The translations under genes were made by a program, and so were the position numbers. Positions 10,596-20,974 of a stretch of 64,000 nt of DNA are shown here, in pieces. Origin of the DNA: Bacillus sp. J37 (GTDB lineage: Bacteria > Bacillota > Bacilli > Bacillales > Bacillaceae). Each line of letters begins with the position of its first letter. The first letter of the stretch is position 1. Where the stretch lies: assembly GCF_000518865.1 (NCBI RefSeq), contig NZ_JAEK01000007.1:62001-126000 (forward strand), given 5' to 3'. The notes under the pieces were generated by a model. That model was not told the origin of the DNA and searched no databases. It saw only the letters and a list, made by a program, of their open reading frames with translations.

Positions 10596-11864
10596 CTATT
10601 TGAGCCTTTCTTCCATCGCACGCGCATGTGCTTCCAAACCTTCTAATCTTGCTAACTTCGCAACTTTTTCGTAGTTGTTGTGGAACGCTTTCTCGCTATA
10701 TTGGATAATGCTCGATTTTTTCATAAAATCATCCACATTCAACGGACTTGAAAAACGAGCTGTTCCGTTTGTTGGTAACACATGGTTCGGTCCTGCAAAA
10801 TAATCACCAACAGGCTCTGAGCTATAACGGCCTAGGAAAATAGCTCCCGCATGACGAATTTCATTCAAGCTTGCCATTGGATTTTCGGTTAGTACTTCAA
10901 GATGTTCCGGTGCAAGCTCGTTGACAATCGCAAGCGCTGTTTCAAGATCTTCAGCAACATAAATATGTCCGTAGGCTTCAATTGAAGCCTTCGCAATTTC
11001 TTTTCTCGGTAATAATTCGACTTGTCGCTCAACTTCAGCTTTTACTTCTTCAGCCTGCTTCATTGAAGTTGTCACAAGGATGCTTGATGCCTGTTTATCA
11101 TGTTCTGCTTGTGATAAAAGATCTGCCGCAATTTCATTTGCTTTGGCTGATTCATCACTTAATACAACAATTTCACTAGGTCCTGCAATCATATCAATAT
11201 CAACGTTCCCAAATACTTCCCGCTTTGCCAAGGCTACGAAAATATTTCCTGGACCCATGATTTTATCAACAGATGCAATTGTTTCCGTTCCATATGCTAA
11301 CGCTGCAATCGCCTGGGCTCCCCCGACTTTATACATCTCTTCAATGCCAAGTTCTTTAGCAGCAACAAGGACCCCTGCCGGTAGTGTTCCTTCTTGATTT
11401 GGCGGTGAAACAAGGACAATTCGCTTTACTCCTGCAACTTGTGCTGGAATGACATTCATTAAAACGGACGAGGGATATGCCGCTGTTCCTCCTGGTACAT
11501 AGACACCAACTGCATCAAGTGCTGTAATTTTTTGCCCAAGCATTGTTCCTTCTTCATTATAGCTAAACCAAGATTCATGCTTTTGTTTTTCATGAAAAGA
11601 ACGAATATTAGCTGCAGCTTCGCGGATGATGTCTACTAATTCTTGATCTAAAGTTTCATAGGCTGCTGCATATTCAGCTTCAGTTACCTTCAAGGAATCT
11701 AGTAAAACACGATCAAACTTTTCTGTATAGGTAGATAGAGCGGTATCTCCTTGTCCGCGCACATCTGTGATGATGGATTGAACGATTTTCCGTTGTTCCT
11801 CTGTCCCCGTATCAATCGTTCGTCTTAAACTAACCTTTTTATCTGTAATGGTTGTAATTTTCAT
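10596..11864 (-). CDS. hisD: Histidinol dehydrogenase
   Basis: 422 residues, full length. It includes the substrate and zinc region [15 protein letters not shown], the [16 protein letters not shown] block, and the family signature around [18 protein letters not shown]. It performs the last two steps, oxidising histidinol to histidine with NAD. It lies 3 bp after hisG and 11 bp before hisB. Confidence 0.97.
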   Translation of the reverse strand: MKITTITDKKVSLRRTIDTGTEEQRKIVQSIITDVRGQGDTALSTYTEKFDRVLLDSLKVTEAEYAAAYETLDQELVDIIREAAANIRSFHEKQKHESWFSYNEEGTMLGQKITALDAVGVYVPGGTAAYPSSVLMNVIPAQVAGVKRIVLVSPPNQEGTLPAGVLVAAKELGIEEMYKVGGAQAIAALAYGTETIASVDKIMGPGNIFVALAKREVFGNVDIDMIAGPSEIVVLSDESAKANEIAADLLSQAEHDKQASSILVTTSMKQAEEVKAEVERQVELLPRKEIAKASIEAYGHIYVAEDLETALAIVNELAPEHLEVLTENPMASLNEIRHAGAIFLGRYSSEPVGDYFAGPNHVLPTNGTARFSSPLNVDDFMKKSSIIQYSEKAFHNNYEKVAKLARLEGLEAHARAMEERLK

Positions 11865-11867
11865 TGA

Positions 11868-12497
11868 TTAGCCCCCAATGACCTTTGATAGACGCTCCAC
11901 TAATTCATCAATCGGTTCATCCTTCATACGATAGCTTACCGGATTTACGATTAGACGGGATGTAATGTGGCAAATATGCTCAAGCTCGACTAACCCGTTT
12001 TCTTTTAATGTTCTTCCTGTTGACACAATATCAACGATCCGCTCTGCTAATCCGATTAAAGGTGCAAGCTCGATTGATCCGTTTAATTTAATAATTTCCA
12101 CCTGTTCACCTTGCTCGCGAAAGTAGCTTGATGCAACTTTTGGATATTTTGTTGCTACCTTAGGCGCAACATTGGAAATTTTTGCATCAGGAAGACCTGC
12201 AACTGCTAAATAGCACTCACTGATTTTCAGATCAAGTACCTCATACACATCACGATCTTCTTCAAGCATGACGTCTTTTCCGGCAATTCCAACATCTGCT
12301 ACCCCATGCTCAACATATGTCACAACATCCATAGGCTTCGCTAAAATGAAGCGGATGTTTTCGTTTGGAACGTCCAAAATTAATTTTCTGGATTCATCGA
12401 ACTCAGGAGGAAGCTGATAGCCTGCTTTGCGAAGCATATCTGCCGCTTCTTCAAAAATTCTTCCTTTTGGCATCGCAATTGTTAACTGTTGACTCAT
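11868..12497 (-). CDS. hisG: ATP phosphoribosyltransferase, short (HisZ-dependent) form
   Basis: 209 residues from the ATG at 12495-12497, chosen because GGAGGAGCTG lies directly upstream and the product begins [19 protein letters not shown] longer reading frame start would extend into hisZ. It carries the phosphoribosyl-binding region [14 protein letters not shown]. It lacks the C-terminal regulatory ACT-like domain of long HisG enzymes, so it should act as a hetero-octamer with HisZ. It catalyses the first committed step. Confidence 0.96.
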   Translation of the reverse strand: MSQQLTIAMPKGRIFEEAADMLRKAGYQLPPEFDESRKLILDVPNENIRFILAKPMDVVTYVEHGVADVGIAGKDVMLEEDRDVYEVLDLKISECYLAVAGLPDAKISNVAPKVATKYPKVASSYFREQGEQVEIIKLNGSIELAPLIGLAERIVDIVSTGRTLKENGLVELEHICHITSRLIVNPVSYRMKDEPIDELVERLSKVIGG

Positions 12498-12498
12498 C

Positions 12499-13665
12499 TT
12501 ACAGCTCCTCCTTTCGAGAACCAATAAAATAACTTACTTCTTCAAACTTCTTCGTATATGCATCAACATCTTTAATTCCGGTAATATCCTGCATGACAAC
12601 TCGTTTATTTGATTGTCTTAGCTCTGTTGCATAGGAAATCGCTTCTGCGCGTCGCTCTTGACTGTAAATCACACATTGAAGTGTTGCTTCTTCTGTAACG
12701 TTAAGAGCTTCGATTAAACGATCCAGGTGCAGACCAAACCCTGTTGCAGGTGCCGCACGGTTGAATTTTTCAAATAAGTGGTCATAGCGTCCGCCATTTC
12801 CAATCGGGAATCCAACATGATCTGCGTACACTTCAAATAAAACACCTGTGTAATAGCTCATATGGCTGACAATATTTAAATCAAGTTTTAGATAGTCTGT
12901 TACTTGATAAGCCTCAAGAGCACTCCAAATCTGTGAAATTTCTTCTAGAGAGCTCAGAGCTTCCTGTGAGGTAACAAGCTCTTTCGCTTCATTGACTTTT
13001 TCAATACCTCCACGAAGTGTTAATAATGTAAACAAACGCTCTTTATCAATAGAGGATAAAGGTAAGTTTTTCACATGCTCGCGGTAGCCAACATAGTTTT
13101 TCTCATACAGAAATCTTCTTAGCACGTCTACTCGTTCCTGGTTTCCCAGTACTTCTTTAAATAAGGCATTTGCGTAACCAATATGCCCGATCGCAATTTT
13201 GAAATTATTCAGCCCTGCTTTCTTTAGTACTGAAACCATTAAGGCAATCACTTCAGCATCTGCGCTTGACGTGCCATCACCGATTAGCTCTACCCCTACT
13301 TGTTCAAATTCAGCAGGACGTCCACCCTCATGCTGTTGGGCACGAAATACATTTGCTGAGTACGCAAGTCGTTGCGGATAGAGGTTGTTAAATAGTTTTG
13401 AAGCTGCTACACGTGCAATTGGTGCTGTCATATCTGGACGAAGCACTAATGTGTGACCTTGTTGATCTAGTAATTTAAAAAGCTGTTGATCCAGGATAGC
13501 GGATTGAACGCCAACTGTTTCGTAATATTCCAGTGTTGGTGTTTCGATAAATTCAAATCCCCAGCCTTCAATTTCGTTTGTCATTTCATTGCGTGTTTTC
13601 TTTTTTACTTCATATAGATTTGGTAATGTATCAACCATTCCAAGTGGTTTTTCAAACATAAACAT
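12499..13665 (-). CDS. hisZ: ATP phosphoribosyltransferase regulatory subunit
   Basis: About 388 residues, a histidyl-tRNA-synthetase paralogue without aminoacylation activity. The catalytic-core-like motifs [34 protein letters not shown] and [10 protein letters not shown] are retained. The start at 13665 ([15 protein letters not shown]) is chosen because it matches the family and has GGGGGT about 9 bp upstream. The frame remains open for eight more codons without a better ribosome site. It is the first gene of the operon and is needed for activity of short HisG. Confidence 0.95.
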   Translation of the reverse strand: MFMFEKPLGMVDTLPNLYEVKKKTRNEMTNEIEGWGFEFIETPTLEYYETVGVQSAILDQQLFKLLDQQGHTLVLRPDMTAPIARVAASKLFNNLYPQRLAYSANVFRAQQHEGGRPAEFEQVGVELIGDGTSSADAEVIALMVSVLKKAGLNNFKIAIGHIGYANALFKEVLGNQERVDVLRRFLYEKNYVGYREHVKNLPLSSIDKERLFTLLTLRGGIEKVNEAKELVTSQEALSSLEEISQIWSALEAYQVTDYLKLDLNIVSHMSYYTGVLFEVYADHVGFPIGNGGRYDHLFEKFNRAAPATGFGLHLDRLIEALNVTEEATLQCVIYSQERRAEAISYATELRQSNKRVVMQDITGIKDVDAYTKKFEEVSYFIGSRKEEL

Positions 13666-13738
13666 ATGTGTCAGTACCCCCGTCGTCATTGAATACTACG
13701 TTAATTTTCAGAATCCTTTACTTCGCTAATATGCTAAT

Positions 13739-13767
13739 ATACTACCAGAGTGAAGAAGATATTTCAA
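13739..13767 (-). promoter_or_regulatory. Predicted sigma-A promoter of the his operon
   Basis: TTGAAA (13762-13767) and TAGTAT (13739-13744) on the minus strand with a 17-bp spacer, about 75 bp upstream of hisZ. The leader is too short for a T-box and none is visible. Confidence 0.6.
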
Positions 13768-13880
13768 GGAATTACTATATATTAGGTGAAATTTGTTTCG
13801 TTTACATATTATTCTGACTTTTAAGTGTTTAAACAAACGTTTGATTAATTGACTATACACTGATACGACAGGTGACTTAG

Positions 13881-14009
13881 ACCGTTCCATTGCGCTCCAG
13901 TCGCAAGATTCGCCGGGGAGGAAGCCAAGCCTCCTCAGCTTCGCTTGCGGGGTCTCGGCCTTTCCTCTACTTCCCGCAGGAGTCAAGTGTCTTCCGCTAC
14001 ATTCCACTA
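13881..14009. repeat. A1: dispersed GC-rich element of about 130 bp
   Basis: A GC-rich block in an AT-rich spacer. It runs from CCGTTCCATTGCGCTCCAG to TTCCGCTACATTCCACTA, with internal GGGGAGGAAGC, AGCCTCCTC and CCCGCAGGAGTC. It is closely similar, in the same orientation, to the copy at 40914-41042. It lies upstream of the his operon promoter and has no coding potential. Confidence 0.75.
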
Positions 14010-14080
14010 AAGATTTAAAAATAAGATTCTAAATCAATTACCTTTACGAAACAACCTAGTTATTTTTTAAAAACTATTTA

Positions 14081-14210
14081 GGTTGATTGGAACGGATATG
14101 CGAGACTCCTGTGGGAGCTGTGGGACAGGTGAGATCCCGCAGACGCAAAGCGGCGAGGAGGCTCACCGCCCACCCCACGGAAAGCGAGCATCCTGGAGCT
14201 CCAATCAACC
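14081..14210. repeat. A2: dispersed GC-rich element, opposite orientation
   Basis: A 130-bp block bounded by perfect 10-bp inverted ends GGTTGATTGG and CCAATCAACC. Its reverse complement shares GCTTTCCGTGGGG, GCGGTGAGCCTCCTCG and CCCACAGGAGTCTCGC with the copy at 55034. It lies 71 bp from A1 and in the opposite orientation. Confidence 0.8.
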
Positions 14211-14280
14211 ACTCCCTGCACTTGTTACAAACCAACAACTATTTAAAAATTAGCTAATTAAAAAGACCTCATTCTAAAAC

Positions 14281-14308
14281 AAAAAGCCACTAGTTTGTAC
14301 TAGCAGCT
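14281..14308 (-). terminator. Terminator of the hprK-yvoF cluster
   Basis: On the minus strand GCTgCTAGT and ACTAGtGGC pair around a four-base loop and are followed by TTTTTG. The stem overlaps the last codons and stop of yvoF. Confidence 0.75.
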
Positions 14309-14811
14309 TCTTCTCTTTTTGCCAGCTCTTCTTTTGTATAGATGATTTGCATGGGGTTTCCTCCGACGAAGGCTCCTGCGGGTACGTCTTTGTGAACAAG
14401 GGTTCCGGCAGAGACAACTGCTCCGTCGCCGATGTTGATACCTGGCAGGATTGTTGTGTTTGCCCCTATCATCACTTCATCACCAATTTGAACATCACCA
14501 AGCCGGTATTCTTTAATCAAATATTCGTGAGCAAGAATGGTTGTGTTATAGCCGATAACCGTGTTTCTTCCAACCGATATTTTTTCCGGAAACATGACAT
14601 CAAGCATCACCATAAGCGCAAATGAGGTTTGATCACCGATTTTCATGTGTAAAAAATGGCGGTAAAGCCAATTTTTCACGGATAAAAACGGTGTATACCG
14701 TGCAAGTTGAATAACAACAAAGTTCCGAACAACCTTCCAAAACGGGACGGTTTTATACACATGCCAAAGCGAGTTGGCTCCTGACACAGGGTATCTTGTT
14801 GTTCTTCTCAC
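14290..14811 (-). CDS. yvoF: Left-handed beta-helix acyltransferase, YvoF-like
   Basis: 173 residues with hexapeptide repeats of the LbetaH fold in the C-terminal half: IGDEVMIGANTTILPGINIG, then GAVVSAGTLVHKD. These form a trimeric acetyl- or acyl-CoA transferase. The acceptor is unknown. The start is GTG with GGAGTG upstream. It is the last gene of hprK-lgt-yvoD-ppaX-yvoF and lies 1 bp after ppaX, the same order as in B. subtilis. Confidence 0.9.
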   Translation of the reverse strand: MRRTTRYPVSGANSLWHVYKTVPFWKVVRNFVVIQLARYTPFLSVKNWLYRHFLHMKIGDQTSFALMVMLDVMFPEKISVGRNTVIGYNTTILAHEYLIKEYRLGDVQIGDEVMIGANTTILPGINIGDGAVVSAGTLVHKDVPAGAFVGGNPMQIIYTKEELAKREEAASTN

Positions 14812-14812
14812 C

Positions 14813-15454
14813 TTATTTCACTCCAACAATTGGAAGTAGATCACTCATTCTTTCTAATAAATAATCCGGATTGTAGCTGCTGATATACTCTCTTCCTTTT
14901 ATACTCCAGGAAACACCGGCTGTTTTTGTACCGGCATTTTTTCCAGCTTCCACATCATGGTGATTATCACCGACCATAATCGCTTCCTCCGGTTTGGAAT
15001 CAAGCTGTGCTAATGCGTTTAAAACAGGCTCCGGATGCGGCTTTGCGTTTTCAACATCATCAAGAGTGACAACAACATCAAAAAACTGATCAAGCTTTGT
15101 AAGCTTTAAGCCCATGTTCACGGTATCGCGGATTTTTGTTGTCACGATACCTAGTTTGAAGCCATGCTCCTTAAGTGTCTTAATTGTTTCAAACACTGTT
15201 TCGTATTCCGTAACAAGAGTGTCATGTTGTTCATGATTAAACTGGCGATACACCTTCACCATTTCTTCTGTTTTCTCCGGGTTGATACTTGTGAATGTAT
15301 TATAAAGAGTCGGGCCGATAAACGGCAAAACATCTTCTCTTTTATATTGGTCCGGATAATATGAATGCAGGGTGTGGAGAAAAGATTCAATAATTAATTC
15401 ATTTGTATTGATCAAAGTTCCGTCCAAGTCAAATAATAGTGTATTAATTTTCAT
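14813..15454 (-). CDS. ppaX: Pyrophosphatase PpaX (HAD family)
   Basis: 213 residues with HAD motifs DLDGT (residues 9-13), IVTTK, the lysine in ENAKPHPEP, and [11 protein letters not shown]. PpaX hydrolyses the pyrophosphate made when HprK/P dephosphorylates P-Ser-HPr by phosphorolysis. This explains its conserved linkage to hprK. It overlaps yvoD by 11 bp. Confidence 0.95.
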   Translation of the reverse strand: MKINTLLFDLDGTLINTNELIIESFLHTLHSYYPDQYKREDVLPFIGPTLYNTFTSINPEKTEEMVKVYRQFNHEQHDTLVTEYETVFETIKTLKEHGFKLGIVTTKIRDTVNMGLKLTKLDQFFDVVVTLDDVENAKPHPEPVLNALAQLDSKPEEAIMVGDNHHDVEAGKNAGTKTAGVSWSIKGREYISSYNPDYLLERMSDLLPIVGVK

Positions 15455-16391
15455 ATGTCGCTTCCTTTCTTCTAGGTGCTGTTTCGAATTTTCTCCAAAA
15501 AGCTGCTACTGTCATCGTAAGAATAATCGCTACCGACAAACGAATAACAAGCAACGGCCATACCGGAATTCCTAATGGGATAAAAATTAATGTATCTTCT
15601 ACAACGGCATGACAGGATACTAAAAAGATAAAAGCGAGTGTTAAATCCTTATAGCTTACACCATCTTCTTTGACTGCTTGGATCATGACACCTGCTCCGT
15701 ATGCCAGCCCAATTGTCAACCCTGCCACCAATGTCATCGATGTGTTTTCCTTCATACCAAGCATTCTTGTAACAGGTGCCATCCAACGGGTAAATACATT
15801 TAAAATTCCATAATCCTTTAAGTATTGAATAACCACCATTAACGGGATAACAATTAACGCTAATTGAACAATACCAAGTGTTGCCTTTTGTAACGCAAGG
15901 ACGATGATTTCAAACCAACCGTTTGGGACCACACTTGTTTGACTAACAAATCCGTATTGTGCCGTTTCACCTCCGCCTTGCCAGGCAAGGTTTACGACGA
16001 TCGCTGAACTTATGGCAAGACCAAGTCTTACAATCAAAATGATCCATAGCTTCAACCCAACCTTTGCTGCCACAGAGGATTCCACGAGTAAATTATGTGA
16101 AAAGGAAAGCATCAATGCTAAGATAAATACTTCCTTCACAGTTAATTCCAAAGATAATATGGCTCCAATTCCAGCATAAAGATTAAGAAAGTTCCCTATG
16201 ACAAGCGGGATAGCTGCTTCACCTGATAACCCGAAAATCCCCATCAATGGTGAAATCAGCTTTACTATCCAACCTAATACGGGTGTATATTGCAGCAGAC
16301 TTACGATCAATGTAATTGGAAAAATGATTTTTCCTAATGTCCAGGTTGTCTGCAATCCTGCCTTCAAGCCTGTTTTCAAACTATTAAACAC
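15444..16391 (-). CDS. yvoD: Nucleoside-recognition (Gate) domain membrane protein, YvoD-like
   Basis: 315 residues, highly hydrophobic, with about eight predicted membrane segments arranged as two Gate-domain halves (for example [15 protein letters not shown] and [19 protein letters not shown]). Gate-domain proteins resemble spore-maturation proteins SpmA/SpmB and the nucleoside transporter core. The substrate is not known. The start is GTG with GAGAGGG 6 bp upstream. It is conserved between lgt and ppaX. Confidence 0.88.
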   Translation of the reverse strand: MFNSLKTGLKAGLQTTWTLGKIIFPITLIVSLLQYTPVLGWIVKLISPLMGIFGLSGEAAIPLVIGNFLNLYAGIGAILSLELTVKEVFILALMLSFSHNLLVESSVAAKVGLKLWIILIVRLGLAISSAIVVNLAWQGGGETAQYGFVSQTSVVPNGWFEIIVLALQKATLGIVQLALIVIPLMVVIQYLKDYGILNVFTRWMAPVTRMLGMKENTSMTLVAGLTIGLAYGAGVMIQAVKEDGVSYKDLTLAFIFLVSCHAVVEDTLIFIPLGIPVWPLLVIRLSVAIILTMTVAAFWRKFETAPRRKEATYEN

Positions 16392-16435
16392 TTCAACCCT
16401 CTCCCTTGATGTAAAATGGCTAATCGGCCAGGGTT

Positions 16436-17254
16436 TTATTGACTCGCATCTAAATAGCGCTCTTTTGAATAGCCCTTCATCCGTCGGAATATGATAATTC
16501 CTACAGCAACAAGGATCAGAACAATAGAAATCACTTGTGCAATTCGCAATGTATCTGTCAGCATTAAGCTATCTGTTCTAAGTCCTTCTACAAAGAACCG
16601 TCCGATGGAATACCAGATCACATATGTTAAGAAAAGCTCCCCGCGTCTGAAGTTTGCTTTGCGGAGCAACATGAGACCGATAAACCCAACAAGGCTCCAT
16701 AATGATTCATATAAAAAAGTCGGATGATAATATTGACCATTTATATACATTTGATTGACGATAAAATCAGGTAAAAGTAAACCTTCCAAAAACTCTCTTG
16801 TTACAGGTCCGCCATGTGCTTCCTGGTTCATAAAGTTTCCCCAACGGCCAATCGCTTGACCTAGAATAATACTTGGTGCCGCAATATCAGCCAATTTCCA
16901 GAAGGAAATGTTTTTCACTTTGGCGAATACTGCCCCAGTTATCACGGCAGCGATTAATCCACCGTGAATTGCTAACCCACCATTCCAGATCTTAATAATG
17001 TCACCTGGATTTTGAGAATAGTAATCCCACTGAAAGATAACATAGTAGATTCTTGCTCCGATGATGGCAATTGGAATCGCAAACAACACAAGGTCCACAA
17101 ATGTGTCTTTATGTAATCCGCGTCTTTCACTTTCCTTTACTGCAATGAACAATGCGAGTAATGCACCAAGACCAATAATCACACCATACCAGTGAATTTG
17201 CAGTGGTCCTAATTCAAGGGCAATCGGATCAAGAGGCTTAATACTTTCTTCCAT
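16436..17254 (-). CDS. lgt: Prolipoprotein diacylglyceryl transferase
   Basis: 272 residues, with seven predicted membrane segments. It has the Lgt signature [14 protein letters not shown], the essential-His region [10 protein letters not shown], and HPTFLYES. It attaches diacylglycerol to the lipobox cysteine of lipoproteins such as the two binding proteins at 26497 and 55256. It lies downstream of hprK, with an unusually long spacer of 176 bp for this operon. Confidence 0.97.
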   Translation of the reverse strand: MEESIKPLDPIALELGPLQIHWYGVIIGLGALLALFIAVKESERRGLHKDTFVDLVLFAIPIAIIGARIYYVIFQWDYYSQNPGDIIKIWNGGLAIHGGLIAAVITGAVFAKVKNISFWKLADIAAPSIILGQAIGRWGNFMNQEAHGGPVTREFLEGLLLPDFIVNQMYINGQYYHPTFLYESLWSLVGFIGLMLLRKANFRRGELFLTYVIWYSIGRFFVEGLRTDSLMLTDTLRIAQVISIVLILVAVGIIIFRRMKGYSKERYLDASQ

Positions 17255-17388
17255 GTCTTCATCTCCCTCTATGTATGATTGTTGCTTTTTCTATTTCCCT
17301 TCGTCCAGAAGTTGGTATAAGCACAATCATATTTATTTTACTTTTTTTATGTATCGATATCTACCTAATGTTTCCAATTGATGAGGAG

Positions 17389-17413
17389 TGGAATCGGTCG
17401 TTTTCCGATTCCA
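17389..17413. other. Perfect hairpin in the hprK-lgt spacer
   Basis: The arms TGGAATCGG (17389-17397) and CCGATTCCA (17405-17413) pair perfectly around a seven-base loop. On the minus strand no T-run follows, so it does not look like a standard terminator. It could be an attenuator or mRNA stabiliser between hprK and lgt. No small gene was found in this 176-bp spacer. Confidence 0.5.
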
Positions 17414-17430
17414 TTATGTTTTTAGGATCA

Positions 17431-18366
17431 TTATTCCTCTTCATGATCTCCTTCTTCAATCACACCTGCAAGCTTGCTTGTAAACTGCTCAGCCGCATTT
17501 ACACCCATTCTCTTTAATCGATGGTTCATCGCCGCTACTTCAATAATAACGGATAAGTTTCGTCCAGGACGTACTGGAACTGTTAGCTTTGTTATATCTG
17601 TATCGATGATTCTCATTTTATCTTCTTCTAGTCCCAAACGGTCATATTGTTTATTTTTATCCCATATTTCAAGATTAATCACAAGGGTGATACGCTTGAA
17701 GCTTCGGACCGCACCTGCACCAAATAATGTCATAACATTGATAATGCCCAGTCCTCTAATTTCCAATAAATGTTCAATTAGCTCAGGGGCACTACCGATT
17801 AGTGTATCGGTGTCTTCCTGGCGAATCTCAACACAATCATCGGCAACAAGACGGTGTCCACGCTTGACAAGTTCCAGAGCTGTTTCACTTTTCCCGACAC
17901 CGCTTTTTCCTATAATTAACACTCCGACTCCGTAAATATCAACTAATACACCATGGACCGCAGTTGTCGGCGCTAATTTTCCTTCAAGGAAATTAGTTAA
18001 ATGACTTGATAAGCGCGTGGTTTTCATTGGAGATCGTAATACAGGAACCCCTTCTCGTTCTGATGCTTCAATAAGCTCTTGAGGCGTTTCCATTTCTCTT
18101 GTCACAATGATCGCAGGAGTAATATCTGTGCAAAGCTCGTCCATGCGATGTTTCTTTTCCTGTGGAGAAAGCTGATGGAAAAACGATAACTCAGTTTTCC
18201 CGAGCAGTTGAACACGTTCTTTTGGGTAGTATGTAAAAAAGCCGGCCATTTCAATTCCCGGACGTGACAGGTCACTTGTTGTTATCGGACGATTGATTCC
18301 TTCTTCTCCACTGACGATTTCAAAATTAAATTTATCAACTAGATCTTTTGTGCGAACTTTTGGCAT
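17431..18366 (-). CDS. hprK: HPr kinase/phosphorylase
   Basis: 311 residues from the ATG at 18364-18366 ([13 protein letters not shown]), chosen for its AAAGGAGGAT ribosome site and family length; the frame is open 23 codons further. Walker A GKSGVGKS is at residues 153-160, followed by [14 protein letters not shown] and the signature [20 protein letters not shown]. It phosphorylates HPr on Ser46 in response to glycolytic intermediates, giving the CcpA corepressor for carbon catabolite repression. It is therefore relevant to the mannitol and fructan genes elsewhere in the window. Confidence 0.97.
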   Translation of the reverse strand: MPKVRTKDLVDKFNFEIVSGEEGINRPITTSDLSRPGIEMAGFFTYYPKERVQLLGKTELSFFHQLSPQEKKHRMDELCTDITPAIIVTREMETPQELIEASEREGVPVLRSPMKTTRLSSHLTNFLEGKLAPTTAVHGVLVDIYGVGVLIIGKSGVGKSETALELVKRGHRLVADDCVEIRQEDTDTLIGSAPELIEHLLEIRGLGIINVMTLFGAGAVRSFKRITLVINLEIWDKNKQYDRLGLEEDKMRIIDTDITKLTVPVRPGRNLSVIIEVAAMNHRLKRMGVNAAEQFTSKLAGVIEEGDHEEE

Positions 18367-18592
18367 GATGTATCCTCCTTTATGGACATGAAAAGCAAGT
18401 GATGTATTACCGTAAACTTTGTTGAAATAAAACAACCTTTATAAAGAGCCTATAACTTCTGATTCTATTCTAGCACTTGTACCATACTTTCCAAAATAAA
18501 AATTAATTTATTCTTCTTATAAAACTTATGCGCTACTTTTTTCGTAAAAAGCCTTATATAAAGGTTGAATATGATGACGAGGAGGAATGTTC

Positions 18593-19273
18593 ATGAAAAT
18601 TGCGATTGATGCGGGACATGGGTTTGATACACCGGGAAAACGCACGGTTGATGGTATGAAGGAATATGAGTTTAATCGTGCTGTTGCAAATGAAATGAAG
18701 AAGCTATTGATGAAGTATGAAGGAGTGACCGTTTTATTTACCCACTCTGACCAACGGGATGTTGCTCTGAATGAGAGAACCACAAAGGCAAATCAGAAGA
18801 AAGTGGATGTCTTTATCTCCATTCACGCAAATGCCCACGGTAATGGAAAACAATGGACAAGTGCAGAAGGAATTGAAACCTATGTTTATACAACTAAGCC
18901 AAAAGCGGCTACCAGGTTAGCCCAAATGGTTCAGAATGGGCTCATTACAAGCACAAAACGGAAAAACCGTGGCGTGAAAACAGCTAATTTCCATGTGTTA
19001 AAAGCAACATCCATGACAGCTATTTTATGTGAATGTGGATTTATGACAAACAAAGAAGAGGCAGCATTGCTTCAAACCTCAAGCTTCCGTCTTACTTGCG
19101 CAAAAGCCATTGTAGATGCAATAGTGAAGTATTATCAACTAACAAAAACAAAAAGCACACAATCATCTTCCCTTTACAAAGTTCAAGTTGGTGCCTTTTC
19201 AACCAAACAAAATGCGGAAACACTTGCGAAAGAACTGAAATCGAAAGGATTTGATACACTTATTGTGAAGTAA
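18593..19273 (+). CDS. N-acetylmuramoyl-L-alanine amidase with SPOR domain, CwlC-like
   Basis: 226 residues from the ATG at 18593, which has AGGAGG 7 bp upstream; an ATG at 18587 is too close. The Amidase_3 domain (residues 2-175) has the zinc ligands His9 (DAGHG), Glu24 and His78 (SIHANA), and the catalytic Glu147 (CECGF). A SPOR domain occupies 194-226 (YKVQVGAFSTKQNAETL). There is no signal peptide. This layout matches B. subtilis CwlC, a sigma-K-dependent mother-cell lysis enzyme made late in sporulation. The upstream CTTATATAA could be a sigma-K -10, but this is weak. It is transcribed divergently from hprK. Confidence 0.88.
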   Translation: MKIAIDAGHGFDTPGKRTVDGMKEYEFNRAVANEMKKLLMKYEGVTVLFTHSDQRDVALNERTTKANQKKVDVFISIHANAHGNGKQWTSAEGIETYVYTTKPKAATRLAQMVQNGLITSTKRKNRGVKTANFHVLKATSMTAILCECGFMTNKEEAALLQTSSFRLTCAKAIVDAIVKYYQLTKTKSTQSSSLYKVQVGAFSTKQNAETLAKELKSKGFDTLIVK

Positions 19274-19276
19274 GGA

Positions 19277-19315
19277 ATGAGGGGCAGTCACGACTATGAC
19301 TGTCCCTCATTTTTT
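19277..19315 (+). terminator. Terminator after the amidase gene
   Basis: Arms ATGAGGGgCAGTCA and TGACTGtCCCTCAT with a six-base loop, then TTTTT (19311-19315). Confidence 0.9.
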
Positions 19316-19423
19316 AGTGTCCAGCTCTAAGGGCTAGCCAATTTTGAATTGAAGGCAAAGAACGCTTCTATTCAAAATCGTCTTATTTGCCCTAGGCTGA
19401 ACAAGGCGCTTGCGCTTTTCTTA
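19316..19423. repeat. B1: dispersed hairpin element
   Basis: Opens AGTGTCCAGCTC and closes GGCGCTTGCGCTTTTCTTA. The centre is a hairpin with arms ATTTTGAAT (19341-19349) and ATTCAAAAT (19370-19378), an inner GAAG/CTTC stem and the loop AAAGAAC. Related copies lie at 45956-46138 and within 62200-62310. The last three bases (TTA, minus-strand TAA) are the stop codon of the neighbouring phosphoesterase gene. Confidence 0.78.
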
Positions 19424-20932
19424 CGGTCTGCTTCCTACAGCAACCTTTTCATTTGATAGTTGTTTGTAAATGTTCAACTCAAAATAGGTTGTTGAAACAC
19501 TTTTCGTTGTTTTTTTTACATCAATATCCATTGTAAATTGTTCTTTTTTCGGATGTTTCTCAGGGTTGTAATAATGATACTTATTTTTATAAGGAGAATA
19601 GGTCCGCACATCAATTGTGTTTGTTTCTTCATCCACATGAAGTAAACGAAGAAAACCATTTCCTCCTTCAGGACCTTTTTGGTAATCGGCTAAAATTTGA
19701 TAGACTTTGCGATCAACTGTACCATCACCATCATCATCAAGCTCATCTATCGCAAGGTGACTGCTATGATAATGTCCACAAAGCACTGCCACAACATGTT
19801 GATTTGGCTTGACGACTTTTTCAAAGATTTCATTGCCTTTATGACTTCTTTCACCATTCTTTTTTAAGTACTCGTGAAAGGAGAGGATCGCTGTTCGGTC
19901 AGCATATCGTTCCAGTACATTATTGAGCCACTCAATTTCTTTTTTTCCAATTCCCCAGCCCATATATACGAAGATATAATCTTTTCCATTAGCTGAAATC
20001 AAATCATAATGTCCCCGATTTTGGTCAAAAGATCCTCCATAATAGGACTTTTTCATAAACCGCTTTTCACCAAAATAGGCTTTATAACGATTAAAGTCAT
20101 GTCCTTCATCATGATTTCCCGGCAGAACTCCATAAGGAATACGTGCTACATCCAACGTATTCATATAAGCACTTGCCCGTTTCCATTGTCCTTCATCATT
20201 TCCTTTATTCACAATATCTCCTGTGTGAAACACATATTTAATATTCATCACATCTTTATTCTCAGCAATCCATTCGGTTATTGATTTAAAAATTGCGGGG
20301 TAGTCCTGTGCATAATACTGGGTATCTGACATCCATACAAATGAGTAGTCATAGCTTTTTGATTTCTGCGGCAATTGGTCCTGGACAATTACACTTACTT
20401 TTCGATTTTGAACAAATTCCTCGGCATTTACAATCCCATTTAATTCAAAGGATGTATCTCCTGCCACCACACCTTCAATTTCCACCCATTTTCCTTTTAC
20501 TACATTCCAGCCATACATTGTGACTTGTCTTCCTGGTAATGATTTTCCCTTCCAAAAAAGGGTGATTTTATCAGATGGCTTTATGTCCCGGTGCACTTTT
20601 ACATCAAAACGATGATAAGGAAATCCAACTTGTGACTGTGTTTCGTTTTCAGACGTGTACATACTTTTTAATGACTGATATTTTTCGTTGGAAAATTCAC
20701 GCTCTCCTGGTGGAGAATAAGAGCGAGGAGGTTCTGTTTTCGCAGTATTTTCACTGACCATCATGTCACCCCTATCTGTCGAGGTGTATTGATGAGCATG
20801 AAAATAATTTTGTGGAGCACTTGCTTCGACACTCAAAGAAGAACTGTCATTACCACTAGTCGGGACAATGGCAGGTAAAAGAAAAATAAAACACGTAATC
20901 ATTAACAACTTCTGAAGCCGTCGTTTATCCAT
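19421..20932 (-). CDS. Secreted calcineurin-like metallophosphoesterase
   Basis: About 503 residues from the ATG at 20932 (MDKRRLQKLL); a GTG five codons upstream is also possible. A signal peptide is clear (LLMITCFIFLLPAIVPTSG). A beta-rich region of about 150 residues follows, then the metallophosphoesterase core with metal-binding motifs DTQYY, HTGDIVN, GNHDEG and GHYHSSH. A C-terminal tail of about 80 residues closes the protein. It is probably an extracellular or wall-associated phosphohydrolase. The substrate cannot be inferred. It is monocistronic, separated from yvlD by two hairpins, and its stop codon lies inside repeat B1. Confidence 0.85.
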   Translation of the reverse strand: MDKRRLQKLLMITCFIFLLPAIVPTSGNDSSSLSVEASAPQNYFHAHQYTSTDRGDMMVSENTAKTEPPRSYSPPGEREFSNEKYQSLKSMYTSENETQSQVGFPYHRFDVKVHRDIKPSDKITLFWKGKSLPGRQVTMYGWNVVKGKWVEIEGVVAGDTSFELNGIVNAEEFVQNRKVSVIVQDQLPQKSKSYDYSFVWMSDTQYYAQDYPAIFKSITEWIAENKDVMNIKYVFHTGDIVNKGNDEGQWKRASAYMNTLDVARIPYGVLPGNHDEGHDFNRYKAYFGEKRFMKKSYYGGSFDQNRGHYDLISANGKDYIFVYMGWGIGKKEIEWLNNVLERYADRTAILSFHEYLKKNGERSHKGNEIFEKVVKPNQHVVAVLCGHYHSSHLAIDELDDDGDGTVDRKVYQILADYQKGPEGGNGFLRLLHVDEETNTIDVRTYSPYKNKYHYYNPEKHPKKEQFTMDIDVKKTTKSVSTTYFELNIYKQLSNEKVAVGSRP

Positions 20933-20974
20933 GCAACTCACCCGCACTTAGCATGTGCAGGTTTTAATGTTTTT

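Noticed and set aside
13690-13740. T-box or histidine attenuator upstream of hisZ
   Set aside because: The predicted leader is only about 70 nt and has no T-box sequence or specifier loop.
13833-13850. AAACAAACGTTTG-type palindrome near the his promoter, with a similar one at 21107
   Set aside because: Short and AT-rich; the two copies are in unrelated contexts and may be chance.
13726-14007. 93-residue minus-strand frame across A1
   Set aside because: It reads through a non-coding repeat, has no convincing ribosome site, and its composition follows the repeat.
17474-17935. 153-residue plus-strand frame
   Set aside because: Antisense to hprK, which is certain from its motifs.
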